Below, one piece after another: positions 52,901 to 63,708 of a stretch of 64,000 nt of DNA; positions within the stretch are counted from its first letter, which is position 1, and every line of letters begins with the position of its first letter. The notes below the pieces were generated by a model that was not told where the DNA came from, made no database searches, and saw only the letters and a list, made by a program, of their open reading frames with translations. Source of the DNA: Euglena gracilis (Eukaryota; Euglenida; Euglenophyceae; Euglenales). A program made the translations under genes and the position numbers. The DNA lies in the NCBI GenBank assembly GCA_039621445.1, contig CP154955.1, forward strand, positions 16,348,691 through 16,412,690, given 5' to 3'.

Positions 52901-55900
52901 CCAAATGCGAAATCCTGGCCCATTGGTGTCCATTCTCTCCCCCCCGTCCTGGTTTTTGAATGAAAGTCCCCCTGACATGAATGGGTTTTCTTCCTGTGAC
53001 TGAATAACGCAGCCGAACGGACGATTTTGGGCCGGGGGGGTTCCATTCGGGCTTCTTTTCCCGGGGGGGGGGGGGCTTAACAGACCCAGCCCGGCAGGAG
53101 ACCCCCCACCAGGGGAACTTCCCCCCCCAAAAAAACTGGGCCATCTAAAGGCATTTCCTTTTTCTGGTGCTTCGTGCCGAAACAAATTTCCAGGCCTCCG
53201 GCCCGGGACCCCTGAGAGGGTCCGGCCACAGAACCCCCCGGGTTCTTCCAAGTTAAAAAGAAGCCTGGTGTTATTCCAGTCAAAGGGAAGTTTGGAATGC
53301 ACACATGGGTCATGGACACGGTGGGTTGCGGCAACTCCTCCACGGTCAAGTCCTTTGGCAATGACGCCCTCTCGTTCTCTGTTGGTTCATTGTCACCTGT
53401 GAGGTATTGAGTGAAAACATGCCAAGGGGGTCGGGCAGATAATGTCGGTGTTGCAATCAGGGAAATTCTCAAAGACACCAGGGGGGGGGGGGGGCCAGCC
53501 AGCCGGCTGGAAAAAGGTGCTGGCTGGAAACAGGTGCCCCAAGAAAGAGGACAGCGAAACAAACATGCCTGTCTGGTGTCTTCCGATGCCCCCACCCGCC
53601 CCCATGGGGGTCCCACGGCTGCTGGGTTCAACCTGCGGTCGAACTCGTTGCCAAAAATCGAAACTGCAAAAATGTCCCCAAAAATTACTGCCAATTGTGC
53701 AAAAAAGTCGATTTTTTTTATTTTTTTTGACCCTGAATTTGTCTGGCCCACCCACTTTGCCCATTTTGACCCATTTTTGCACCTCAAAAGCGAAAAATCC
53801 ATTACCATCCAGCCGCCCTTCAGACTATTGCAAATCAATGAAACCTGTCGAGGGGGGGGGGGGGAGGGGCTGGAGAAAGGCTGCTGGCCGGCTGGATCCC
53901 CACCCCAGGGATGGGGTCAAAATTTTTAAGGAACGCCTTGAACGCAATCCCAATCGACGACAGCACAACGAATCTGCCTGTTGCTCACCATGATGGCCAT
54001 CATGACCCATAATGGCCATCATGACCCATGATGCCCATCATGACCCATGATGGCCATCATAACCCATGATGGTCATCATGACCCATGATGGCCATCATAA
54101 CCCATGATGCCCATCATGACCCATGATGGCCATCATGGCCCATAATGGCCATCATAACCCATGATGGCCATCATAACCCATGATGGCCGTCATGACCCAT
54201 GATGCCCATCATGACCCATAATGGCCATCATGACCATGATGACCATCATACCAAAGGGGGGGAGAGGTTTGGATCACATACAGTTGGCAATGCTTTGTTT
54301 CCGTCCTTATATATGCGCACCCGGGTTCCTAAAAGCTGTGCACCTGTGACACTCACTGGGGGGGTCATTCTGAACTGTGGCAGAAATACAAGAACAAGGA
54401 GAAATGGAGGGGGGGGAATGCAAAATGAGGTGTTCAAACACTCAAATGGTGGTCGAAACTGAAGCCCTGCCACATCAACCAAAAAAGACACCAGCAAGCT
54501 GCAGAAATGTGAGGCAAACCACACACCAAATGGGAACAGCTCCATATCATAAGGCGGATCGGCACTCACGAAAGGATGCTCAGGCAAAGCAGTGACAGGG
54601 AGGCATCACGCCTTTTGAGTTCCCAGACTTTTCTCAAAACCACCATCTATTAAACTCTGCAAAGTCATGGGCTGGAACATGATGGTGCAAAGGGGGAGGG
54701 ATGCAACATGGACCCTCAAAAAAACGCGACGCAAAAAAAACACAAATAAACGCAAATCACACAAAAAACGCAAAAAAAAAAGCAAAAGGCATGCAAAATC
54801 CTTTTGGAGCTCCCCCCGTACACTTTCTGCTGGAGAGACTCAAAAAAAAAAATAGGAACCGGGAAATTTTTCATTTTGCATTAAAACAGCATTGTGTTGA
54901 CCAAAAAAAATGCAAAAATGACAAAAAATTGACAAAATTTTCAGGATCGGGGGAAATCAGGGCCAAAACGAGCAATTTCTCACAGTCAAAAAAGAAAATC
55001 GAAATCCAGTGAAATCCAAAAAAATCGCCGGGGAAAAAAAACAACAAAACGAAAAAAAAAGGGGGTTGTATCCTCCCCCAGGATGGTGATGAACCCCAAA
55101 GAGTCGCAAAGAGGGAAACGTGATGCGGTGTTTGGACAAATGGGACCACTGGGATTTTGCCAATAAAGGCGATGCAGTTGATGAGTAAAGCTTTGAATGG
55201 TGTGGCCCCAGTGCTGGGGAGCTCCGTGTGCAGCAGATGTGCCCGGCCCTGAGAGACTGGCTTGTAGCCCATTTGCTTGAAATGCAACGGAACCTGACGA
55301 AAGACGACCGGCCTTCGTCATCCAAAAGCACGCGGCACCGCAAGGTGAGGTTGGCAAACGAGAGGGTTCATGACGGATGAGCAAAAACAGAAGCGCCTTT
55401 CATTTTTCCGCCATAAACTGACAAAACACCTGGGGTCGAGCATTGAGGGGGTCTCTGGGGGGACACCGGGCGCATTCTGTGCCCTCGTCCGCCCCCCAAC
55501 GTGCCCCCCATGAAGTTGTAACCCCAACAAACATCACGCACGCAAGACCCAAAAAGAAACCACCCCCTGCAGCTGGAGGGGGCCGTCCACGATAAGCACA
55601 CCCATGACATTGGGGGAGGTGATTACTCATTGACGATAACCAACAGAAACAGGCAGTTGAGGACCTTCAGTTCAATGGGGTTGAAGGAGTCAATGCTCAT
55701 CACTTTCGACGGCTCCGCAGCCGCCTTGTTGTCCACCTGAAGCATGTGCGCCTGAGTCCTGTCAGGCAATCGAAGAAAACGGCCCAATCCCACAGTGTAG
55801 CCGAAAAATGAAAAGAAATGAAGGGGAAGGGAGATACGTGGCAGGAATCGCAGGGAACGACAGGAGACTGATGGTCGGGAAATCCTCCTTTGAGCTGTGG

Positions 55901-58900
55901 CTGAGTTGGCGCTCTCCTAAATGCAAAAAAAAGGAAAGGAAAGGAAAGGAACATCTGTCATGCTTTTCAGTGACAGGGTGACAGGGTGGGTCTCATCCAT
56001 CTCATTTTCCTCATACAAACAAATCAGCACGAACATTCTGGTTGAAATGCACAGGATATTTGGGTCAAAACTTACAGACATACAATCTTGCATCCTTAAA
56101 ATGACCTCCCACACAAACTTGCATACCTTTTTGGCCTTTCGAGCCTATCTCATGCAGGTGTCCGGAATTCATACCATGCAAATGCATACCTCTCCCCCCC
56201 AAGCCAACAAGTTTGTTTGGATTTCTACAGTTTGCAAATGTACCATGCCCCCCCCCCCCCGAGCTATTCCCCCCCCCCCCGAGCTATTCCCATTGGGGGT
56301 ACGGGAATAGCTCACTGTCATAGCACTTTTTATAAAGAACTTCCTAAGAAAGTGGTCAAAAATCGACGTTTTTGGACCATTTTCAAAAATCACCTTTTGG
56401 CAAATGTGCACAAAATTGACCATTTTTTGCGAACATCCAAAAAAGTTGCCAAAAATGACCCCTTTTGGGTTGCCCGAGGGTCGGGTATGGGAATAGCGCG
56501 GGGGGGGGGGACCTAGGTCCCCCCCCCCCGAGCTGTTCCCCCCCCGTACTGTTCCCATTGGGCCGTAAAGGGTCCCGGGGACGGGAATAGCTCGGGGGGG
56601 GGGGGGGCATGGTAAGTTGCTTCAAAGAATCACCACATAAATTCTCCTTCAGCTGTGCGGCACCATACCTTTCAAACTTACCCGTGCCTTTGCCAGACGG
56701 GTTTGAACCCGATTTATGGTCAAAAGGGTGCGGGCAGTCGCGACGAAGGTCTCCAGCAAAGCCTTTCTCGCCGCAACACGGTCCGCCGCCGACACGTGGA
56801 ACGCTTTGTGGTCCGCCTCGAGCCGGTTCATCGGATGGGCGTGCACCTCCACGACGATGCGGGCGTCCTGCAAAGGAATGGGTGGGGGCAGAACAATAAC
56901 AGGCAACAAGATTGACCCATTCTCTCTTTTCATTTTCCGCCATCTGACCTCATTTTTGAGGTGTGAAAGCGGATTCAGATTTCAAAAAAAATGAAATTGT
57001 GTGCCCAATATTATGGATATTGGGCACATCTACAGATGTGTGCAGAAAACTGGAATGACATGATCATTGTAGTGGCTTTTGCCCACCACAATATTCTATT
57101 TGCAAACTGGCAACCAGTCCTGGAAAACGAGGAATGGCGTGAGCCAAAGTTAAAGTTAAGTTAAAGTTGGGACATTGGGGGGGGGGGAGTGCTCATCCCC
57201 CAGAAGCCGCCCAGGCTTGGTGTTCAGGCGTCTCTTGTTTTTTTTTTGGCCTGGAATATGCATAAAAGTGAAAAACTTTCCTTTTGCTAATCCACAAAAT
57301 TGACAAGCAAACAGCAGCTGATATGTTCTGGGACCTTTTAGGTCAAAAAAAGGGCGTTCGAAGATCCAATCAAACCAACTTTCAGTCACAAAATTGATCA
57401 GCAACGTTCTTCAGTTTTTTTTTTGGTGCTCTTTTGTTTCTTCCTTGGAAAACAAGAAACAGCACAGGGGGGGGCAATGAACTTCCCAAAAAATTCGCCT
57501 CAAAGTGATCGTTGGTTTGAATACTTCCACAATAACATTTTTCTGAGTATGGTCATGTCCACAATGCTTTTCCTCGTGTCTAATAGATTCTCACCACGAA
57601 ACCGTTGTCTGGTGCTGTTTCACAAGGACAATGAACATTGAAACTACTTTTGGATACCAATCACCATTTGTGATTTGTACCAAAAACTCCGTTTCGTTGG
57701 TGTTGTCTCTGCCGCTGTTTCTGTTTGCTTCTTCCTTCCATGGTCCTCCACTTTTTTGGCGAATATTCAGCATTTGGTTGTTTTTTGTCATTGCAATCAG
57801 GACATTTCACCCAGCCTCTATTTTGAATGACCAGGGCTGTTCATTCAAGATGGTTTCATAACGAGAGGCAATGCCGTTTTTTTTTTTAACTGAACCCAGA
57901 AAAAAACGCACAATTTTGAAACAAATTTGCGCTTGCCAGTTCAAGACAACCCTCTTCTATTTTAGTGCCTAGCAAAAAATCAACCAAAACTCCCGTACAT
58001 CTGTTGAAAGTTTTTCTCGCATTGGCGTCGCGGATGTGGAATAACCGCTGCCCTTTCCGACGCAAGAAATTCAGCAAAACTGGTGGGGGGTGGTGAGGTC
58101 GCAAATGGCCCATAAAGGCCAGCAGTCAGGCATGGATTTCTGCCAAGGTTGCACACATTTTTGACTGTGTTAAAAATTGAAGATTGCTTTTTTGTTGGTT
58201 CACTGATAAAGCAAATAGCAAAGCAAAATAGTAATTCTGGGGCATGGGGCATTGATTGACTGCCAACCACAGATACGGCCCAGTTTTCGAAAATTTTAAA
58301 ATTTGCCGGACCAGAAAAAGTCATGACCAATCCAACAATGCAACAATGCAAAAAAACGACCAATTTTGCGGAGGTAAAAAAAATTGGGGGTAGGGATCCT
58401 GGAGCCCCCTTATTGTCCCCCACAACCCAGTTCATTACAAAATGGGGGGGGTGAGGGCAATTGGAGCTTGAGAGGCACTTTGGGACAAGAGCTAAACCCC
58501 CCAAAATAAGACCCCCATAAAATGGACCCCCCAAAAAATAACACCCCCCCCCGGCCAGTCCGAGCAAAAAATCCATGAAATGGACCAGGTTTTGAACAGT
58601 GCTGAGCTCTTGATCAGCGCGCACCCACCCCTTCATTGACCCCCCCATATAAACCAGCCCACTCCATGGAGCTCTTTTGACTGAAATGCAAGGGTTTTGT
58701 GCCCGAAACCGGAGGCCAGGGGGTCAAAAAAACAGTCGTTTTTGGCTCAAAAAAAAACGTTTTCCGGGTCCAGGAGGCCATAAAACATGGTTTCGGGCAA
58801 AAAAAATTATTTCGATTTTTTCGATTTTTTCGACTTTTCGACCGGAAATGACCCACAATCCATTGGTTTCGTGACCAAAACGGGGCGCTGGCGGGTCGAA

Positions 58901-61900
58901 AAACGCTCATTTTCGGCTCAAAAACAGTTTTTCCGGGTCCGGAAGACCAAAAAACATCGTTTCGGGCAAAAAATTTTTTTCGATTTTTTTCGATTTTTTT
59001 CAACTTTTTTTTTGACCCGAAAATGACCCAAAGTCAATGGCTTTTTTTTGGCCCAATACGGCCAAGTCGAACAGTGGGAAAAGTGCACAGAACGGCCATA
59101 TTGGCCGAAAAACGGGCTAGGCGGGGAGTTGTGGGGAAATCAAAATAGATGGGGCGTTCCAAGGGCTTCAAATTAGGTCTCCGGACAGTTCCTTTGATTT
59201 TGCATCATTTTCGAGATATTTTGAAAATATCAATTTTTGGGCCCGGAATGGCAGAGTCCAAAGGTGGGGGGTGGGGGCTTATCCAGGGGGGCGGGCCCAT
59301 CCTACCCAGTTTGGACCCCTTTGCGCGTGAATAACTCGGGCCTGGTGGGCAGTTGGGGGTCAAACCCAGGTGATTCGGAAACTAGAAATCCAGTTGCTCG
59401 CGACTGAAAAAAAAATTGGGAACGGGGCCGGGATCATGGTGATAATCCGCAGTTTTCACGGTCTACCCAGGGGGGGGGGGGGCGGGGGGGTTGGACCCCC
59501 CTTTTCCCTGGTGGTAAGCTGAAGAGATAAGAGCTCAGCGACCCCCCCATAAATAAGACACCCCTGCCGGCGCAAAGCGCCGGGTTTTTGAAAAATGGGA
59601 CATTTTGGGGGGGGGTAAATCTGCCATTTTGGGACAGTTTGCACACAATTCAGCATATTTTCTCCTATTTGTCTGGCGCGAAGTGCCAAATTTTTCGAAA
59701 AATTTGGGGGGCATTTTTGGACATTTTGGGGAGCTCACATCCCCCCCATTTCACCCCCCTAATTGGCTGATTGGCCTCTGGGACAAACGGGCCAATTTTG
59801 GCAAGGCTGTGAAAAGGGCTCAGAAAAAAACCTCCAATAAAGTCCAAAAAGGGGGATTGAATTTCAACTATCATTCATCATTTCCCATGGCACTCAGACT
59901 TGGCCATCCAGTCTCCACAGATTTCAAAAAAACTTGCACTGACTGGGCCCAAAAAATGTTGAAATTCAACCTCTGAAACTCCTGAGCATACCAATACCAC
60001 AATCAAAAAAAAATGATGTGCATCCAATGCACGCTGGTGTCCCTTCTCCTTTGGCAAAAATGGTCTTCATCCGTGCTACTGCGGTCCATCCGTTTTTTAT
60101 CAGCCATCCACATTTAATCGCATTTTCATACGTAGCTTCCATGCCAGGATAAAGCAAATCCATGGTTGTAACAATGGTGCAAGTGCGACCCACTGGGCAT
60201 GCCTCTTTCTCCGTGACAGTCCGGTGTTGGTCCTCAGTACGCTTCCTGCGCTCCTCCTCGCTCCTCAAGCGATCTTGCTCTTCCACAATTGCTGCCGAGG
60301 AGTAATCGGCTGAATAGCTACATATGCGTCATTTACCAGCAAGGACACCTTCATCGGGTGTCAAATACAATTGGTTGACTGATGAAAACCTATGCCCAAT
60401 GAACACCAAAGTGTTCATTGGACACGCAGCAGAGCCATCGCACAAATATACAAAAGCTCATTTTTTGAATGAAACCAACAAGGAATCAAAACTTTAATTT
60501 GGGCCAAGGAACAAGGTACTTCGAAAAATGGGGGGGCAAATCCGGAATGGGCTGGGAAAAAAAGAAAACATTAAATGGGGCATGGGGGGGTCGTTGGAAA
60601 AAGGTCAATTGGGATCAGTCAAAGAATCAATCAAAAAGTGGAAAAAGTTCATGCATAGGCCGTTTTACACCAAGGCTGAACCACAACAAAACCTGAAGCC
60701 AACAACGAGAGGTGGTTAACCCCAATATATCAGGACATGCTTGAGAACTTCAAAATTCACAATGGAGTCATTCTTGATCTCCCGGGGGGGAAATAACTGA
60801 TTATTATCAAGCTTGAATTCGGGGGTTTATCCAATTTTTCCTACTAGAAAAATAAAACTTATTTTTCATGGAAAAATTGCGGAAATTTTTCCCAGAATTT
60901 TTTTCTGGAAATATTTCGGCAATCTTAACCCCAGCAGCACTCAGTTGACCCCAACTGTGTTATAGTTGACCCCAACTATATTTCGGTGGACTCCAAGGGG
61001 GTGGTGCGGGTCACGGGGGGGGGGGGGTCACGGGGGGGTCACGGGGGAAATATGCCACTTTGGAGGTGGCCGGGAGGCAGCATCCATGCTGTTGCATCCC
61101 ATCACGAGAAGGGCGGCACGCATCCTAAAATCGGTGGTTTTGGGGTCCAAAAAGTAATCATTTTGGGGCCATTTTTGAACAAAATAATTTTTGGTTTGAA
61201 AGTGGTCATTTTTGGGTTTTTATGTCCAAAATTGGTCATTTTTTTCAGAATTTTCGGAATTTCGGAATTTTGTCAGGATTTTCTTGACGGCTACATTTTT
61301 TGGGATGAATTTTGGCCCATTTTTGAAAAAATGGCCCAAAATGGCTATTTTTGAAGGGGGAAAAAAAGCAAAGCTGGCAAAAAGCGTGTTTTTGTTTTAA
61401 AAAAAAACTGTGTTTTTTTTATTTAAAAAAACACCCTAAAAACATTTTTTTTGAAAAAGTGGATTTTTCTTTGAAAACACATTATTTCCCCCCCCACCTC
61501 TCGGCAGAGGTTTTGCAACTGAGGATTCTTCATCGCCGGCCAACTTCTGAGAAACAAGAGGCAAAGCAAATCAAGAACTCCCATTTTTGAAGACCACTCA
61601 GTCTGACGGACTTGAATGAAGCGGAAACAAGGCGCAACACCTACTCGTCTTCACCATCATTGAGGTGAGACTATGTTTTTTCCCAAAAAAAAATCCCAAA
61701 CCCTCATTGGCGTCGTTTTTTTTTGATTGCCATCTTTGAAAAAAGTAGCCAAAAAAATATGTTTTGGTTGCAGAAATGCACCAATTTTGGGATGGCAAAG
61801 AAGCGCCATTGTTTGGGTCGAAAAATTTTCCCCCTCAAATCTTGGCATTTCTTTCCATTTTTAGACCATGTCAATGGTTTGAACCAGAAAATTGATGAAA

Positions 61901-63708
61901 AGCAACCAAAAACGCCACCTAGACATCACAAAGAAGGCTGAAATGACGAATGAAAAGAAAGGCTGAAGTGATGAAGGTTGATGCATTGTATGAAAATAGA
62001 AGGCTCGATTCTCGGGTCACGGGCGGGTCACGGGCGGGTCACGGGGGGGGGGGGTCACGGGGGGGGGGTCACGGGGGTAGCGCGGATTTGGGAGGCTGGC
62101 TAGGAGCTGCTGGCTGGAGGGAAAAAGTGTTGGCTAACTGGACCTCTCCCACCTGCGTAGGGTGCTTTGAGGCTGATTGAATCGGACCCAACTTCGCCCG
62201 ATTTTGGCCGGGTTGGCAGTACAATTGGGACCCCGGGATTCTCCCACCCCTGTTCCCACCCCTGTCTCAATCAGGGGTGCAAAAACATTTTTGTTCTCGA
62301 GGGGGGGGATCCTTGGCAATGCCTAATGCAATACCATTGTTTTTTTTGCCACCCAAAGGGCGGCAAGACGGTAGCGCGTTTTTTGACATTGTGGCACAAA
62401 TCCATCACAATTTGGAAGCTTTCCAGCCAACGGGTGGCAAGAGACGATGATGCCTGTTGTGTTTTGGGATTTCAAAAAAGAGTGCAATATGCGGTAAAAA
62501 AGACAGTAATGAGAGTTGCCTCCCAAAACCTGCCCCCTCCGTGCCATTTTGCATGGGAGAAAAAATGTATTGCCGCCCGAAGGGCGGCTGCATTTTTCCA
62601 AAGCTTCCCCAAAATGGAACAAAAAAAATCCATTGCCGCCCGCGGCTAGATGGTAATGCATTTTCCCAAAAAGCCCCCCCCCCCCCAAATGCCAAATTTG
62701 CAACAGAAATGGTGTGCTGTTAAATTTTTGAATTTTAGGCCAAGTCAAAATGCATGTGTTTCCTGTTGCCGCCCAAAGGGCGGCAAGACAGTAGTGGAGA
62801 TATTCACAAACAATACCATGCCCTCCCCATATTGTACCCCCCCCCTGGGAGCCATTTTCTGGGGGGGAGGTACATTATGGGGGGGTACAATATGGGGGGG
62901 GACAAGGTCATGGTCCATGGTCACTCCGATTTGGGGGGGGGTACATTATGGGGGGGGTACAATATGGGGGGGGGGGCATGGTAACCCCAAATTGAAAAAA
63001 GGAAGATTTTTGCCCCCTCTGACCCATGAGTTCTGGACTTGTTTGGCCACCCGAAGGGCGGCGAGACGGTCGTGAAATCCAACAGCAAAAACAGAAAATT
63101 ACACACTTTTCAAAAAGAATTTTTCTTTGCAAAATCTCGGGGAGGCAGCCGCCCCCTCCCCCAGTTCTGCAACTATGGTCTCAATATAGTGCAACAAAGT
63201 GCAATTTTTAGAACCTTTTTGGGACTTCGAGACAACCCTCCTACCCCCGCCACGGCCAACGCTCCATCAATAGCAATCTTTGGTTGACGCTTCTTCCATT
63301 CTGCCGAAGCTCACATTTCATCGTTTCTTGAAATCAGCAAAAAAAATCACAAACACGTACCTTGCACTTCTTCTACTGTCATCAATGGATGCCCTGCAGG
63401 TGAATGTTGTTGGGGCCCCTCACAAAAGATATACATCTTCAAAATGACCATCAACATGGTCTCCCAACAAAAACACTTTCACCAAAAGCATTAAAACCCT
63501 TGCCAACACCAAATTGATCAAGCCAAATTCAAGAAAAATTATTTCCATTCATGAATTCCAAATAATTAAACCAACTTCATAAACGCTGGGAGGATGCTTT
63601 ACACACCTATTGTTGTGGATTGTGTCACCAACTTCTCCTCCTCACACTTCTCATGCTCCCGCGCCATCCGAAGAAGTCGTTGCTCCTGCACTTTGCGCTC
63701 TGCATCGC
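49775..63708 (-). CDS. Gene A: CFAP221/PCDP1-like ciliary protein (split gene, 5' partial)
   Basis: Eleven minus-strand exons totalling 1,289 nt join into one open frame of 429 residues, with all ten junction phases consistent, and end at TGA 49775-49777. The N-terminal part is a charged helix followed by the phrase IGHPLMTVEEVQAIVEEQD. Next comes a region with ARKALLETFVATARTLLTIN and NRVQTRLAKAR. Then come VPLHFKQMGYKPVSQG, an aromatic/proline segment with PFFPYDF, an acidic patch and a C-terminal helix. As I recall CFAP221 (central-apparatus protein of motile cilia), a short LG-x-x-PMT-like motif, an R-rich helix before a valine/arginine strand and a K-x-MGY-x-P motif occur in that order, which suggests this family. 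The match is from memory, not alignment. The full protein would be longer; the 5' part lies beyond the window. Introns range from about 0.2 to 3.6 kb and hold repeats. Confidence 0.6.
49936..50060. repeat. GGCATGA heptamer array in the last intron of gene A
   Basis: About 17 units of GGCATGA with GGCACGA and GGCATCA variants. It stops about 20 bp upstream of the exon 11 acceptor. Confidence 0.9.
50718..50867 (-). CDS. Gene A exon 10
   Basis: Acceptor CATCCTGCAG, donor GTGCGG. It has an acidic patch (DALSDTDDEDAPDVELEVRP) followed by QSLQDVADVFLGLGESFLLT and ATDD. The phase (1 in, 1 out) fits both neighbours. Confidence 0.8.
51171..51231 (-). CDS. Gene A exon 9 (61 nt)
   Basis: RHFQKHNAWGLLDFMLELPD between TTTTTTCAG and donor GTGAGT. 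It was found because the exons on either side disagree in phase (0 out, 1 in); this island corrects that exactly. Lower G/C at third positions than its neighbours. Confidence 0.7.
51240..51450. repeat. Loose (TGCCTTAAAA)n decamer tract
   Basis: Imperfect ten-base repeats of GCCTTAAAAT, similar in style to 32.2 and 33.7 kb, starting a few bases upstream of the exon 9 acceptor. Confidence 0.7.
51700..51925. repeat. G/C-run hairpin element in gene A intron
   Basis: Blocks GGGTTGCCCCC-like, ACCACCACCGAGCC-like and a right end GGGGATTCCCATACAACC resemble 22975-23160 in gene C (GGGGATTCCCATACAG). It is likely a shared element family. Confidence 0.5.
52175..52330 (-). CDS. Gene A exon 8
   Basis: 52 codons between TGCCCCACAG and donor GTTTGC: EWPTQDFSFPKYVRTDLFPY, then DFKQPEDSLGFTPPFFPYDF and GADDIPAATLWK. 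It is rich in aromatic and proline residues, with a repeated FPYDF phrase. Phase 0 on both sides. Confidence 0.8.
52331..53304. other. Gene A intron with G/C-run elements
   Basis: 52790-52890 has the GCTGGCTGG module and a G-run. 53040-53270 has a GGTGCTTCGTGCC hairpin and paired C/G runs like 46140-46430. Confidence 0.55.
53305..53396 (-). CDS. Gene A exon 7
   Basis: Acceptor ATACCTCACAG; reads DNEPTENERASLPKDLTVEE then LPQPTVSMTH before GTGTGC. It joins exon 8 in phase 0. Codon bias is weaker than in exon 8. Confidence 0.6.
53985..54255. repeat. 19-bp satellite, unit CATGATGGCCATCATGACC
   Basis: About 14 units. Each contains the perfect palindrome CATGATGGCCATCATG or a one-base variant. 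The unit length and core match the satellite at 44977-45178. Confidence 0.95.
54256..55094. other. Gene A intron, A-rich and unique sequence
   Basis: 54710-55060 is an A-rich tract with AACGCGACGC phrases like 13140-13210. A strong-looking minus-strand donor GTGAGT at about 54565 has no supported exon before it. Confidence 0.45.
55095..55293 (-). CDS. Gene A exon 6
   Basis: It starts after CTTTCGTCAG. The first half, VPLHFKQMGYKPVSQGRAHL, is the best family clue (a Lys-x-Met-Gly-Tyr-x-Pro motif). The 3' border is chosen at GTTCAT after CTTTGGG because it alone gives the phase needed by exon 7; the donor is poor and the last 30-40 residues may be intron. Another frame is also open here. Confidence 0.5.
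55665..55736 (-). CDS. Gene A exon 5 (72 nt)
   Basis: It starts after CATGCTTCAG and reads VDNKAAAEPSKVMSIDSFNP then IELK before GTCCTC. Phase 0 on both sides joins exons 4 and 6. The donor is weak; a second possible donor, GTAATC at 55626, breaks the phase with exon 6. Confidence 0.55.
55737..56681. other. Gene A intron containing a TA-flanked MITE
   Basis: Unique sequence to 56240, then the element at 56243-56612. Confidence 0.5.
56243..56612. mobile_element. TA-flanked MITE (CCATGCCCC...GAGCTATTCCC ends)
   Basis: Left end CCATGCCCC, C-run, GAGCTATTCCC; right end GGGAATAGCTC, G-run, GGGGCATGG. TA lies on each side (56241-56242, 56613-56614). Sub-terminal copies of the same CGAGCTATTCCC phrase occur at both ends. 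No coding sequence. Confidence 0.75.
56682..56867 (-). CDS. Gene A exon 4
   Basis: 62 codons between CCTTTGCAG and the canonical donor GTAAGT: DARIVVEVHAHPMNRLEADH, then KAFHVSAADRVAARKALLET and FVATARTLLTINRVQTRLAK. Strong G/C third positions. This is the most certain exon of the gene, a helical segment rich in Arg and Ala. Confidence 0.85.
56868..60193. other. Gene A intron, 3.3 kb, containing the inverted 0.94-kb element
   Basis: 58020-58110 (minus) has a splice-like island in which two frames are open (one reads NFLRRKGQRLFHIRDANARK). It does not fit the phases of exons 3 and 4 and is left out. The 58601-59539 element and CCCCCCAAAATAAGACC-type fragments at 58490-58560 and 59540-59760 fill the rest. 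Confidence 0.5.
58601..59539 (-). mobile_element. Element bounded by GCTGAGCTCTT inverted ends, copy 2
   Basis: Reverse-complement relative of 19618-20917. It is shorter because it holds about two rather than three of the 160-164 bp internal units (58660-59040). The shared non-repeated part includes GCTAGGCGGGGAGTTG, TTCCAAGGGCTTCAAATTAG and GGGCTTATCCAGGGGGGCGG. No coding capacity. Confidence 0.7.
60194..60291 (-). CDS. Gene A exon 3
   Basis: Acceptor CTCCTCGGCAG. It reads IVEEQDRLRSEEERRKRTED, then QHRTVTEKEACP before GTGGGT. A charged helix. Its first two bases complete the codon from exon 2. Chosen donor gives phase 0 into exon 4; the frame runs on past it. Confidence 0.65.
62015..62082. 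repeat. (GGGTCACGG)n minisatellite
   Basis: Five units with growing G-runs; a shorter array of three lies at 61008-61045. Confidence 0.85.
62348..63062. repeat. Group of GCCGCCC-RA-AGGGCGGC dyads
   Basis: Four good copies start at 62348, 62572, 62768 and 63046, with a fifth degraded copy at about 62425 and a half copy near 62636. Three of the four good copies and the degraded one are followed by RAGAC (CAAGACGGTAG, CAAGACAGTAG, CGAGACGGTCG). All have the same orientation and are separated by unrelated sequence. Confidence 0.75.
62816..62981. mobile_element. TA-flanked MITE (CCATGCCC...ATATTGTACCCC ends)
   Basis: Left end CCATGCCCTCCCCATATTGT, right end ACAATATGG, G-run, CATGG. TA at 62814-62815 and 62982-62983. 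The interior has two copies of GGTACATTATGGGGGG followed by GTACAATATGGGGG, so it may have grown by internal duplication. Confidence 0.7.
63361..63393 (-). CDS. Gene A exon 2 (33 nt micro-exon)
   Basis: It lies between ATTCACCTGCAG and donor GTACGT. It encodes HPLMTVEEVQ plus shared codons at both ends (phase 1 in and out). Despite its size both splice sites are strong and the phase is exact. Confidence 0.75.
63607..63708 (-). CDS. Gene A exon 1 of window (gene continues upstream)
   Basis: Acceptor ATGTGCCTGCAG, donor GTGTGT. Reads DAERKVQEQRLLRMAREHEK then CEEEKLVTQSTTI. A charged helix. It opens in phase 1, so an earlier exon is required. Confidence 0.75.

Larger units (their letters stand above)
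60292..63360. other. Gene A intron, 3.1 kb, repeat-rich
   Basis: Contains (GGGTCACGG)n patches at 61008-61045 and 62015-62082, the GCCGCCC dyad group at 62348-63062, and a TA-flanked element at 62816-62981. A small minus-strand island near 63240-63290 reads WKKRQPKIAIDGALAVAG. It has an acceptor-like GGCAG but breaks the phase, so it is not included. Confidence 0.5.

Noticed and set aside
58020-58110. Minus-strand exon of gene A between exons 3 and 4
   Set aside because: Two frames are open, neither fits the phases at 60194 and 56867, and third-position bias is absent.
63240-63290. Minus-strand exon WKKRQPKIAIDGALAVAG between gene A exons 2 and 3
   Set aside because: The splice-like ends give phase 0 out while exon 3 needs phase 1. 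Exons 2 and 3 already join without it.
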